NCBI GenBank assembly: GCA_963920575.1
Contig: OY986970.1
Span: 15,087,588 to 15,151,587, forward strand
Length of the DNA stretch: 64,000 nt
Direction: 5' to 3'
Source of the DNA: Narthecium ossifragum
Taxonomy: Eukaryota > Streptophyta > Magnoliopsida > Dioscoreales > Nartheciaceae
Shown here piece after piece: positions 10,819-20,896 of the stretch. The stretch's first letter is position 1. Each line of letters opens with the position of its first letter. Position numbers and translations under genes: made by a program. The notes under the pieces are model-generated. The model was not told the DNA's origin, did no database searches, and worked only from the letters and a program-made list of their open reading frames with translations.

Positions 10819-11013
10819 TTATAGCATGGATCCGTCAATCCGACGGCATCGATCACCCCACTTAGAATAAATTCCACCATATAATGCATGAAACCAAACC
10901 CAGCCCCACAATAAGTTCAATATTTGATGATGTAGGCCAATAAGTTCTTTCCTCCCCACACGTGAACTAGAGACTCCACCCTCTATGAATGGCAACCTAT
11001 CATCATGTTTCAT
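10819..11013 (-). CDS. Conserved 64-residue ORF, function unknown (P1)
   Basis: Starts MKHDDRLPFIEGGV, has a tryptophan-rich hydrophobic centre (LLWGWVWF) and ends DGSML. P2 carries a homologue of exactly the same length (24099-24293), with about 14 substitutions, several conservative. Here its ATG overlaps the gag-protease stop as ATGA (11010-11013), an arrangement that can couple termination to re-initiation. I recognise no family. A small membrane-associated or accessory protein is possible, but it could also be the remnant of a longer frame. Confidence 0.5.
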   Translation of the reverse strand: MKHDDRLPFIEGGVSSSRVGRKELIGLHHQILNLLWGWVWFHALYGGIYSKWGDRCRRIDGSML

Positions 11014-14000
11014 CTCGGTCTACGGTATGTGTCCCTCATAATGTTGGAACCCGGAAGTGAACATGGAAGGGATTTCGATCTCAGAATGGGTGTAGGCAAT
11101 GACGATGGTGCAAATATAGGTATAGGAGGAGGTGGTGGCTCAAGTTTAGAATATACTGACACATCTATGCAAAAGTGTGTGTCAACATAATAAACACGAA
11201 CTTGTCCAGGATCTGAATCAGGTGCTAGAGTAAGAGATAACGGTGGAAGGGGCTCAACCACCCAAGAAATAGTTTCGGGCAAGATGTGTGGTTTGATGTC
11301 ATCTTTCGATTGTGCAGTGCCCAGATTAACATCATCATCATATTCAGAAGCATAGGCATTCAAAATATTAGACATAATGTCATTCTTTAATTCAACATCA
11401 TCATCCTCAGAATCATACTCATCCCAAATTATAGATAATCTATCATCATGCAGTTTAAGATCATAATCATCATCTTCAGAATCATACTCATCCCAACTTG
11501 TAGGCAATCTATCATTATGCAGTTTAAGATCATAATCATCATCTTCAGAATCATATTCTACCAGAGTTTTAGACAATCTTTCATTGTGCAATTTAAGATC
11601 ATAATCCTCATCGTCATCAGAGTCATAAGTCCTCGAAATTCCAGATAATCTATCAGTCATTATAACATGAGACTTATCATCAAAGCAGTCAATCAAACTA
11701 TCAACATAGAAGCATTCATTCTCACGCTCAGGCAAACATGTAGTCTTAAAGATGTTCAGTTTAACATGCATATTACCAAAAGATACATCCATGACACTAA
11801 TTCGACACTGAATATTGGCATTTGCAGTGGCCAAAAAGGGGTGTCCTAAGATGATAGGCACAGTTTTCCTGCAGTGAACAGCGTGTTCCATATCCAAGAT
11901 GACAAAGTCGACAGGGAAAAAGAAGTTGTCCACCTTAACTAATACGTCATGTACGATACCTCTAGGGGTCTTAATAGACCTATCAGCTAATTGCAAAACA
12001 ACCGAGGTCGATTTCAGTTCCTCCATCCCAAATTCCTTATAAAGGTAATAGGGCAAAATGTTAACACTGGCTCCTAGGTCAAGAAGGGCACCATCAATCA
12101 GGTAGTCTCCTATGCAACAGGGTATGGTAGGGGTACCAGGGTCCTTTAATTTGGGTGGCGTGTCATGTCTCAAAATCGAACTAACTTGTTCAGGTAAAAT
12201 GATTTTCTTGTCTCTGTTGGGTTTTGTCTGGCGTTTATGAGTGCACAGATCCTTAAGAAATTTGGCATATGAAGGGATTTGACGAATGGCATGAAGCAAT
12301 GGTATGTTGATGTTGACCTGTTTGAAGAATTCATGGGCGTCCTCTACAGCTCTTCGGGCTTTGATAGTTGGATAGGGATCCTTAAGGGCCGCAGGAAAGG
12401 GTACCCTAGGTGTATACTTGGAAGGGTTAGATTCCCTAGAATCAGAGAGGTTGGAATCAGGTGGGTTGTCTGGGTCACCACCGTCCGTCCGATTGATCGG
12501 TTGGAATACCGATCGGTCGGCTGACGGCCGATCGATCGGAACTGTGTCAGATCCATCGGTACAGGTTCGTTCCCCTACATGATTGTCAACGGTTTTTCCA
12601 CTTCTAAGGGTCACTACGGCCTTGGCACTTTCAAAATTTTGGCTTTCTACGTGGTGTAGGCCTCTTGGATTGGGTAAAGATTGACTCGGTAGGTGCCCTT
12701 CCTCTCTTCTAGTCATGTTGTTAGATAGCTGCCCAACTTGTTTTTCTAAATTTGATACGGATTGAATCGTTGAAGATAAATTGTTTGTCAACAAGGAGAC
12801 ATCACTTTTGACAGTTGAAATTTCGACCTTCATGGATGACATGTCCCTATTGAAATCACCTCTCATCTCTAAAAGTGTACTCATGATTGAATTTAAAGTG
12901 GGCTCAGTTGATGATTCAAGAGGAGGAGGTTGAGAGGTATTCTGTGGATAATGTGAAGAGTACCCAGGGTTTGGATTTGCAGAAGGTTTAGGTAGGTATT
13001 TGAAAGTAGATGTATTAGATGTATTGTTTTGGCCTTGAAAGTTACTTGACTGTTGTGGCTTTCAACTAAAATTAGGATGATTTCTCCAACATGGATTGTA
13101 GGTATTAGAATAAGGGTTGTTCTGAGGTTTTGAGAAACCATATGTGGTGTTGGCATGTTCCTGATCAAAGTCAAGAAAATTGGAGGCCAAATGACAATCA
13201 GTAGTAGAATGTTCAGAACTAGAACAAAGGGCACAAAAGTCAGGGGAAATCTGAATTGGAGGAGTCAAGGATTGGCCAGTTTTAAGTTGGTTAAGATCTT
13301 TGGTTAGGAGGGCTACTTGTGCAGAGAGACTTTGGAATTCAGAAATTTCATGAATTCCCTAAGAATTACGAATAGTAGTAGACCGATTCCTAGAAACTGA
13401 GGCGTTATGTTGTGAGTTTTCAGCAAGGTTGTCGTACATTTCCCAAAGAGCAGTCCAAGGCTTACTAAGAACAACACCCCCGCAGCAAGTTTCGACCATC
13501 GTCCTATGACGATCAATAAGACCATTATAAAATGAATGGGCTAACTGCCACTCAGGTGCCTCATGATGAGGACATTCTCTAAGAAGATCTTTAAACCTTT
13601 CCCAAGCTTCATGAAACATCTCATCATCGTTTTGCTTAAAAGATATGATCATAGTGCGATAGTTTTGGGTTTTGATGATAGGGAAATATTTTTTAAGAAA
13701 AGCATCTTGAAGTTGATCCCATGTTGCAATCGAGTTTGATGGTAAAGTATGAAGCCAATGTTTAGCCTTGTCTTTCAAAGAAAAAGGGAAAAGCTTGAGT
13801 CTAAAGGCATCATCATTAAAATGTTGGAGTTTGAACATGGAAAGAAGTTCAAGGAAGCTGACAATATGACCATAAGGATCCTCATTCTCATGCCCATAAA
13901 AAGAAGGTAAAGCTCTAATCCAATTGGGTTTAATCTCATAATGAGTAGCATTAATAGGAGGTGGATTAATACAGGAGGCATATGTGAAAGGTCCAGGCAG

Positions 14001-14228
14001 AAAATGATTCCTAATTGGGCCTTCTATATGGTTATTGTTCTCATTGTTCCCCTCATTCCCATTATTATTTCCTTGCATCATGGTGTAGAAAGAATCAAGA
14101 GGTAGTTCAGGAATATCAGCTTGTGAAGATCTTTGACGAAATTACTCTTGGCGGATGGATCTAAGAGTGTTTTCAATCTCAGGATCTAAAGGTGTCAATG
14201 AAAAACTTAATGATCGCCTACCTTGCAT
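11010..14228 (-). pseudogene. Athila-like gag-protease of P1, three in-frame stops
   Basis: One continuous minus-strand frame from MQGRRS (14228) to the stop at 11010. It is interrupted only by TAA (about 14142-14144), TAG (13359-13361) and TGA (13062-13064), with no frameshift. Order: gag core (HYEIKPNWIRALPSFYGHEN, then WDQLQDAFLKKYFP), zinc knuckle (CALCSSSEHSTTDC, CX2CX4HX4C), coiled-coil-like segment, aspartic protease (ALLDLGASVNILPY, IILGHPFLAT) and a C-terminal acidic repeat region. The DLGAS active site is usual for Athila proteases. Gag would form the virus-like particle and the protease would mature it. The chain ends without RT. Confidence 0.85.
11395..11640 (-). repeat. Tandem acidic-repeat codons in P1 gag-protease
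   Basis: A unit of about 72 bp encoding EYDSEDDDYDLKLHNDRL is repeated about four times with small changes. P2 has about three units at 23470-23690. The repeats follow the protease and make the C-terminus strongly acidic. Confidence 0.8.
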
Positions 14229-14614
14229 ATACTGTCAACCACACACCACAAAGAAAAGAAAAAGGAAACAGAAGTTTCGGAGGAGAGGAGAAAACCACGG
14301 AATGCCACAACAAAAAGTACAAGTTTAGGTGAAGAAAACGTACCTGAGTGACGCGTGGCCGATCGATCGGGAAGATGGCCGATCGATCGGTAGGCCTTCC
14401 GATCGCTCGCCTGGTAGGCCGATCGGTCGGTAATCCGAGTTGCAGAGAGCTTCATCTAAAAAAAAAACTGTTGCTTTAATGCTACGAAAATTTCGAGAAT
14501 TGTCAGAAAAATTCCTAAAAGTAAACGAAAAATAACTGAAAATAAAAACCTAACTATGCCTAGAAAAAGAGCAAAGAGAAAAATCAGAAACTTCTTTGAA
14601 AAATCAAAATGTTT

Positions 14615-14631
14615 CCCCTGAAACGGCGCCA
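14615..14631 (-). other. P1 primer-binding site, degraded tRNA-Asp type
   Basis: The coding strand reads TGGCGCCGTTTCAGGGG five bases inside the 5' LTR. Plant tRNA-Asp would pair with TGGCGCCGTTGCCGGGG, so this site has three mismatches. Q3 has the exact sequence and P2 has one mismatch. Confidence 0.75.
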
Positions 14632-14636
14632 AAAAT

Positions 14637-16072
14637 TGATCGCTAGCAAATGCGTCGTTAAATCAGATGCAAAACACAATTTAGAATTTATAATCCTTCA
14701 ATCAATACTACTCTACAAACGTAGAACAATGGTGAGATCCGGAGTCGAACCACAGGGAAAGATTGTTTAACAAAAGAAGAAATCAAATTAAATCTCTAAA
14801 CTCAAGTCCTAAGGTGAAGAAAAGGAGTTTCAATGGTTTTGTTATCTAAGGAATTAAATTACTGAAAAAGCAATGAAAAGGTTGGGATAAGTCAATGAGA
14901 GAAAACCTAGGGATTACTCAATCCACTCTAATTTCACCTCCTGTATTCTCTAGTATCCTCTTGTTCTCTAATCTAGACATATGGAATCACGGCTTCTTAA
15001 GCTCGCATGAATCCCTAAAAGAACGCTCATGTTATCCTACGACATAGTCTATTTTTGCTTAGCATAGACTGTCTTCGAACTTAAGCTGAGTACAATCTAT
15101 CTTTGCTTAGCATAAACTATCTCAAAGGCATGCACAAAAGCGACATTAAAATCATCCTACGAATCTCTACCATCAAGCACAGCAATCAAGTAGGACTCAA
15201 AATACGTCAAGGAACTCTGTTCCCTCAACTCTTTATAAAATAAAACCATATTCATAGGATCATGTCTTTGAAAAGATAACAAGAATCAAACTAGAAAATA
15301 CAAAGAAGATCTACTAAAGCTTAATGAGATCCCTAAGTATAGAATTAGCTACTCATCTTTGTGATGGAAGCCTTAGATTCGATCAAGAACGATTGGGATC
15401 CACGTTGTAGCTCCATCTTCTCCATAGAATCCTCCAAACCCTAGTTCTCTCTTTTCTCTCTATGGGGACCTCCAATTTTCGGCCAGCAAACACCTTCTTA
15501 TAGGTGTATTCCCGGAATTAGGGTTTTAGTTTGAGTTGGACCTCAAGTGCAACTTGGATTTGCTAGTTTAAGTCTGACTGCCTCTTCCGGTCGCGACTGG
15601 GTTCAAACCGTCCAGAATTTGAGAATGAGTCCAACACAAAAGATGTAGATTTGGAAGTCTTCTGTCAGATCCCGAAGATTTTATAATATCTGGAGTTATC
15701 TGAAATATTTGACGAATATTCTCCCGCACGTTGACGGACCAGTCTTCCAGCAGCTAAATATCTTCATCTTCTTCAAAACTGCTATCCATCCATCAGGAAT
15801 CTATGAAAGTGTCTAACATACAAGTTGTACGTCTTGATGTCTTCTACATGTCATCCAAATTTCAGAATATTTGAACTTAATAATAATTTCTGGTGAATAT
15901 TATGCTAACAGTCGACAGAGCAGTGTATTTCAGCATATTAAGCCTTTTCTGTAATTTCTAGCTTGAATCTTCATTAAACCTGAAATCAACTAACAAACTA
16001 TCAAATACAAACACTCTCGGCCTAACAAAGGTAAATTAAGGGGTTTAATTATGAATATTTAGTGACTCATCA
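14637..16072 (-). repeat. P1 5' LTR
   Basis: Partner of 6990-8425, same length, TG...CA ends. Holds the tandem hairpins at 15046-15070 and 15094-15118. Right flank GAAGA (16073-16077) repeats the target. Confidence 0.9.
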
Positions 16073-16077
16073 GAAGA

Positions 16078-17112
16078 CCCGCTGTCTCCGTCGCCGTCCT
16101 TCACCGTCATGCACAACTCCAAGCTCACGGCGTTAAAACCTACATCCAGTGAGGTTTCTCCGGCGCTTCATCATGAACGGCGTGGCTAGATCCTCACCGC
16201 CGTGCACAACCACGAAGCCTGCTGAACCAAACCCCACATCCGGCGAAACCCATATTCTGCCGGCATCACCCACTTTGGCGCCTCACCATCAACCCCGCGT
16301 CTGGCGACAACAAAGAAAGGTGGAGAAGGAGATCGACCGGCGATCCTCTCGGGCGATCAAGTAGGAGGAGCACCCCGGGCGCATCCTCATCGTCGATGAC
16401 CGTTCGCAGCCTCAAGCACGCGACATCGAGCCCACACTCAGCGAGGTCTTGGACGGCGTTCCCCATCTCAAGCACCCCGCGCATCCGGCATCCCCATCGG
16501 ATCCGTCACCCACCACCGTGCGTAGCCTAAACCTCACGGCGACATCAACACCCATGTCCATCGAGATCTCATCCAGCGAGATCCGTCACCAGCCGTCCGT
16601 CGCCATTCGCTCACAGCTCCAAGGTCCGGCGAGTTCTTCTTCAGCGACTTCCTCTGTTCTAGTTGGCGATTCCCTCTGTCCTACGCTCCTCTAGTTCCAG
16701 CCGGCTTCATCGAGTCCAGTTGCCACGGCGATGGAGGTCGGATGCAAGCCTCCCAAAAACTTCGACGCTCGGACGGCCCAGCCTTCGACGCTCAGACAGC
16801 ACTCCTTCGACGCCACCAGCTACGACGCGTGAACAATATCAGCTTCAACGCTCAGGCGACACTCCTTGACTCCACCAACTTTGACGCTCGGACAACGCCT
16901 TCCCTGTTCCAGCTGCTACATCTTCACGGAAACAATTGGACCTTGGACGGCTCTTCCCAAACTCCGGTGGACTTGAAGCCCCGACGACAAAAACATCCTG
17001 CATGGCGATGAACGTGGTGGTCCAAGAGCTCACGTCATTTCATTTTCCTTTTATTATTATTATTATAGGAAAATATTTATTTTTTATTGGATCTAGAATC
17101 GGAGGTATTCCC
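16078..17112 (+). repeat. Tat 3' LTR, middle part
   Basis: Resumes the Tat LTR after P1 and is cut at 17112 by Q1. It is GC-rich and CT-rich, as expected for a transcribed leader. At 16755-16895 a unit like CTTCGACGCTCGGAC is repeated about five times. An (ATT)n run lies at 17052-17066. Open frames here are short and repetitive, and I do not call them genes. Confidence 0.5.
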
Positions 17113-18055
17113 TGATGTCGCTCAAATGTGTCACGCACAGCGGTCGCGGTGCAATACAGCATAAGAGAGGTCGAATCCCACAGAGAGACAAGCAGGAAAG
17201 ATCCAGAAATACAGATAATAATATATTAAAGACAGTCAAGAAAGCTAACTAAACTAAATTAGATCAAAGGATAAATGATAATGTAGGATTAACTAAAGAT
17301 ATCAGGCTTTTGATACGGCTAGGCTTCAGGAATCACTTCACTCGGATTTAGGCTCTTCTCTTCTCAATGGTCCATATAATACTCAGTTAAGGGATTCACA
17401 TCCCAATCGCCTTAACTGGAAGATATAGAATTATGAATCTGATAAAATATAAATGTCTCTTCCTATGATTGGTTCTTCCTTTTTATAGTTCTAACTTCAT
17501 CCAACCAAACCTAAGAATACACGATACCGGCTGTCACTACAGGCAACGCGCAACAAAAGTTCATCGGGACAAAGCCCTAACTCTAACCGGATCTCTAAGA
17601 ATACACAATACCAACTCTCACAATCGGCAATGCATAGCAAAGATCTCACAGTATAGAGCCCCAACCTTATCTAATCAGATCCCTAAGAATACACAATACC
17701 AGCTGTCACTACGGGCAATGCATAGCAAAGGTCTCACGAGACTCGGTAGGAGAATCGAAGGAGATAACTATGGGATCACAATATCATAAAAGAAGCATGA
17801 CTGGATTTATAATAATGTTTAACCACAAAGCAATCTGTGAAGATCCAATACATAAGAAGAGTTTAACAATAAAGATTAAAAACTATGAACCATTGTTGGA
17901 GAAGAAGCCCCAGTACTCGCTAGATCATCCGTCCGCCATGCCCGTGGATTACTCGGCTATGGATGGAGATGTCATCATCTTCTTCCTCTTGAAAAAGTCC
18001 TGAAAAGAGCCTCCAAAAACGTCCAAGAAGTCCCCCTCAAACCCTAGAAAGAGCC

Positions 18056-18065
18056 CTATTTATAG
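18056..18065 (-). promoter_or_regulatory. TATA box of Q1
   Basis: CTATAAATAG on the minus strand. The palindrome array begins about 65 bp upstream of it. The same TATA neighbourhood (ATAGGRCTCTTTCTAGGGTTTG) is seen in Q3. Confidence 0.6.
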
Positions 18066-18128
18066 GGTCCAAGAATTAGTAAACTCGGATTAGATCAAAA
18101 CCGCTGATTTAATTCACTGGGAACGTCC

Positions 18129-18472
18129 GATCGATCCCCCTCGGGATGTTGGATCGATCGGTCTCTTGAAATCTCCAATCTTCTCTTTACGCCCGAGTCC
18201 GATCGATGGACGGATCGATCGAATCTGCTCCTCTAAAAAGCATACGTTCTGTCACCATTTAATTCCCAAGTCCGATCAATCGAATTATGAGTGTTGGATC
18301 GATCGGTTGAGTAAAAATCCGCGGTTTTTGGCTTTTTCCGAGTCCGATCGATCGGACCATTAGTGTCGGATCGATCGGACCCTATAGGAGGGATGGATGG
18401 ATCGATCGGACCATGTTCAGCCAAAAAACACATGTTCTGTCACGATTCTGCGTGGTCCGATCGATCGGCGGA
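18129..18472. repeat. Phased palindrome pairs in Q1
   Basis: Pairs of GATCGATC-type cores start at 18129/18152, 18274/18297 and 18346/18369, each exactly 23 bp apart; a further pair is at 18201/18213 (12 bp). More cores follow near 18401 and 18462. Flanks often extend the palindrome to CCGATCGATCGG. Arms carry occasional changes (GATCAATC at 18274). Confidence 0.9.
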
Positions 18473-18847
18473 TCGCTCGGACTTCCAGCTTATTTTCGGT
18501 TCTGCCCTTCAGACTGCGCCATCGGTACTAAAATTGCCGTAACTTCCTCTAGCAAACTCGGAATCACGAACCGTAAAATTCTACAGAATCTAGACTTCAA
18601 GAGCTTTCCAACCATATGTAGCACATCATCTGGTTCTTCATGAGAAGGTACAGATTAATTTTTGAAGTTGATCCATATACTCTTTTCAGGTTCTTTTAGC
18701 TCCAATTTCCTGCATTTTCCAAACAACCATGTGAAGCAACATATAGATATAAAAATAGTGATAAAGATGCTGATTAAGGATAATAATCTAGCAATTGAGA
18801 TGGTTATAAGACTGTTCAGAGTGCACTTTCATGCACTCATCATTCCC

Positions 18848-19069
18848 TACGGGGATGTAAATGATGGATTTGCTGACTTGGCGATCCAGGGGTGTGGTGC
18901 CTGCAATTTCCTTACACGAAATTAAAAATGATTTGCTCGGAAATAAAATAGAAATCTCGTCCCAAGGAGATCGACGTTTTATCCACGAACAGTCTCGGGC
19001 CCCATAACCCATCCATGTCCCAAGGGCTCCTGTCATGAACCTCTCTCTTGAACATGTTACCAAGATCAC
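18848..19069. repeat. End of Tat LTR and stump of S2 LTR
   Basis: 18848 to about 18905 completes the Tat LTR (GGTGTGGTGCCTGCA). After it, 18906-19069 matches the middle of S-type LTRs: TTGAACATGTTACCAAGAT also occurs in similar form near 55000. So the Tat element had inserted into an S LTR whose left part lies outside the window. The exact junction is uncertain. ATCAC (19065-19069) is P2's target. Confidence 0.5.
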
Positions 19070-19639
19070 TGATGAGTCACTAAATATTCATGATTAAACC
19101 CCTTAACTTAGCTTTGTTAGGCCTAGAGTGTTTGTATTTGATAGCGTGTTAGTTGATTTCAGGTTTGATCATGCTTTGAGGAGAAATGCAAGAAATTCGA
19201 TTAATATGCTGAAATACACTGCTCTGTCGATTGTTAGCACAATATTCACCAGATATTATCCTTAAGTCCAAATATTCTGAAATTTGGGTGACATCTAGAA
19301 AACATCAAGACATACAACTTTCCTGTTGAACACTTTCAGATATTCCAGATGAATTGATAGTAGTTTTGAAGAAGATGGAGATATTTAGCTGCTGGAAGAC
19401 TGGTCCGTCGACGCTCGGGAGAATATTTTGCAAATATTCTAGATAAGTCAAAATATTATAAACTTTTCGGGAGAAGACAGAAGACTTCCAGATCTACATC
19501 TTTTGTGTTGGACTCAGTCTCAAATTCCGAACCGGTTGAGCCCAGTCGCGATTAGAAGAAGCTGTCATGGTTGGACCAGGAATTCCGAGTTGTACTTGAG
19601 GTCTAACTTAACCCTAAAACCCTAATCCGGGAATTAAGA

Positions 19640-19647
19640 TATAAAAA
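19640..19647 (+). promoter_or_regulatory. TATA box of P2 5' LTR
   Basis: TATAAAAA about 570 bp into the LTR, followed by GGGTTTTGTGGCTGG. The same box lies at 27531-27538 in the 3' LTR. Transcription would start about 30 bp downstream. Confidence 0.6.
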
Positions 19648-20014
19648 GGGTTTTGTGGCTGGAAAACGGAAGGCCCCCATAGAGAGAAACAGAGGAATTC
19701 AGATTGGAGAAGAAGACGGAGATGCGGTGTGGATCTCTAACCTTCTTCATCGAATACATGGATCTCATCCAAAAGATGAATGGCTAATCTTCTAGATCTA
19801 GGGTTCTCATGAAACTCTAGTGTAATTTTCTGTATTTTCTAGTTGATTCTTGTATTTCTTTCTCATAAACATGATCTTATGGATTTGAATTTATTGATAA
19901 TAGAGTTGATGGAAGTATTTCCCTTGACGTATTTTGTGTCCTACTTGATTGCTGTGCTTGATGGTAGAGTTCCATAAGATGGTTTTCATGTGGTTTTTGA
20001 CATGCTTTTGAGAT

Positions 20015-20087
20015 AATCTATGCTAAGTAAAGATAGATTGTACTCATGCTAAGTCCGAAGACAATCTATGCTACACAAAGATAGGTT
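20015..20087 (+). other. Tandem pair of 7-bp hairpins in P LTR (P2, left copy)
   Basis: AATCTAT/ATAGATT (20015-20039) and AATCTAT/ATAGGTT (20063-20087) close 11-nt loops GCTAAGTAAAG and GCTACACAAAG, with starts 48 bp apart. The 3' LTR has them at 27906-27930 and 27954-27978. They lie in the transcribed leader. Confidence 0.6.
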
Positions 20088-20504
20088 ATGCCTTAGGTAG
20101 TCATCAACTTTCTTTTAGGGTTTCATGTGAGCTTAAGAAGCCATGATACCATAATATCTAGAGAAGAAGCAAGATGATAGCTAGAGGATACAGGAAGTGA
20201 AGCTAGAGTGGATTGAGGGATCCCTAGGTTGTTTCTCTCATTGATCTACTTCAACCTTTTCATTGCTTTTTCAGTAGTTTAATTCCTTAGATAACAAAAC
20301 CATTGAAACTCCTTTTCTTCGCCTTAGGACTTGAGTTTAGAGATTTAATTTGATTTCTTCTTTTGTTAAATAATCTTTCCCTGTGGTTCGACTCCGGATC
20401 TCACCACTGTTCTACGTTTGTAGAGTAGTATTGATTGAAGGATTATAAATTCTAAATTGCGTTTTGCATCTGATTTAACGACGCATTTGCGAGCGATCAA
20501 TTTT

Positions 20505-20522
20505 TGGCGCCGTTGCCAGGGA
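20505..20522 (+). other. P2 primer-binding site, tRNA-Asp type
   Basis: TGGCGCCGTTGCCAGGGA begins five bases after the LTR. It differs by one base from the sequence complementary to the 3' end of plant tRNA-Asp (as I recall it). It primes first-strand cDNA synthesis. Confidence 0.85.
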
Positions 20523-20705
20523 AACATTTTGATTTTTCAAAGAAGTTTCTGATTTTTCTCTTTGCTCTTTTTCTAGGCATAGTTAGGTTTTTATTTTCAG
20601 TTATTTTTCGTTTATTTTTAGGAATTTTTCTGACAATTCTAGGGATTTTCGTAGCATTAAAGCAACAGTTTTTTGGAGAAGAAGCTTTCTGCAACTCGGA
20701 TTACC

Positions 20706-20773
20706 GACCGATCGGGCTACCAGGCGAGCGATCGGAAGGCCTACCGATCGATCGGCCATCTTCCCGATTGATC
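20706..20773 (+). repeat. Palindrome array in the P2 leader, exact 20-bp step
   Basis: Four GATCGATC-type cores (GACCGATC, GAGCGATC, GATCGATC, GATTGATC) start at 20706, 20726, 20746 and 20766. They lie between primer site and gag start, in the untranslated leader. Confidence 0.85.
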
Positions 20774-20896
20774 GGACGCGCGTCACTCAGGTACGTTTTC
20801 TTCACCTAAACTTGTGCTTTTTGCTGTGGCATTCCGTGGTTTTCTCCTCTTCTCCGAATAGTCTGTTTTCTTTTTCTCTTTTTGGTGTGATCTTGT

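Larger units (their letters stand above)
6990..16072 (-). mobile_element. P1: complete Athila-like element with gag-protease only
   Basis: Both LTRs are 1436 bp (6990-8425 and 14637-16072) and the outer ends read TG...CA. GAAGA at 6985-6989 and at 16073-16077 is an exact target duplication. Inside, in minus-strand order: tRNA-Asp-type primer site, gag-protease frame with three stops, 64-residue ORF, hairpin, proline-rich ORF, AT-rich 3' region with a duplicated structured motif, polypurine tract. No RT, RNase H or integrase is present, so it would depend on proteins from another element. 9129-9954 and 14229-14614 show no gene; the latter holds GATCGATC-type palindromes at about 14358-14435. 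Confidence 0.9.
17113..18842 (-). mobile_element. Solo LTR Q1
   Basis: TGATGTCGCTC...ACTCATCA, flanked by exact TTCCC duplications at 17108-17112 and 18843-18847. On the minus strand it has a Q-type layout: start region, palindrome array (18129-18472), TATA box CTATAAATAG (18056-18065), then AGGGTTTGAGGGGG. At 17510-17745 a unit containing AAGAATACACRATACC is repeated three times. No coding sequence. Confidence 0.85.
1..18905 (+). mobile_element. Tat-type Ty3 retrotransposon, 3' half, host of three nested insertions
   Basis: The outermost element at the left of the window. Its own sequence is 1-259, 2657-6989, 16078-17112 and 18848 to about 18905; everything else in the interval is inserted. 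The order is RT/RNase H, integrase tail, a long non-coding spacer of about 2.2 kb, a polypurine tract and a 3' LTR starting TGTTGACACC. A long spacer between pol and 3' LTR is known from the Tat lineage, and the RT C-terminus (GRLAKWAMLLSQFNI) has the Tat-like pattern. The 5' LTR, gag, protease and most of RT lie left of the window. The right end of the LTR is uncertain by tens of bases, because without the 5' LTR no target duplication can be checked. Confidence 0.6.
19070..20499 (+). repeat. P2 5' LTR
   Basis: Bounded by the ATCAC target and by the primer site. TATAAAAA at 19640-19647 is followed by a leader with paired hairpins at 20015-20039 and 20063-20087. Confidence 0.92.

Noticed and set aside
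16149..17011. Several proline/serine/arginine-rich plus-strand frames of 60-90 codons
   Set aside because: They overlap in different frames in the GC-rich leader of the Tat LTR and follow a short tandem repeat.
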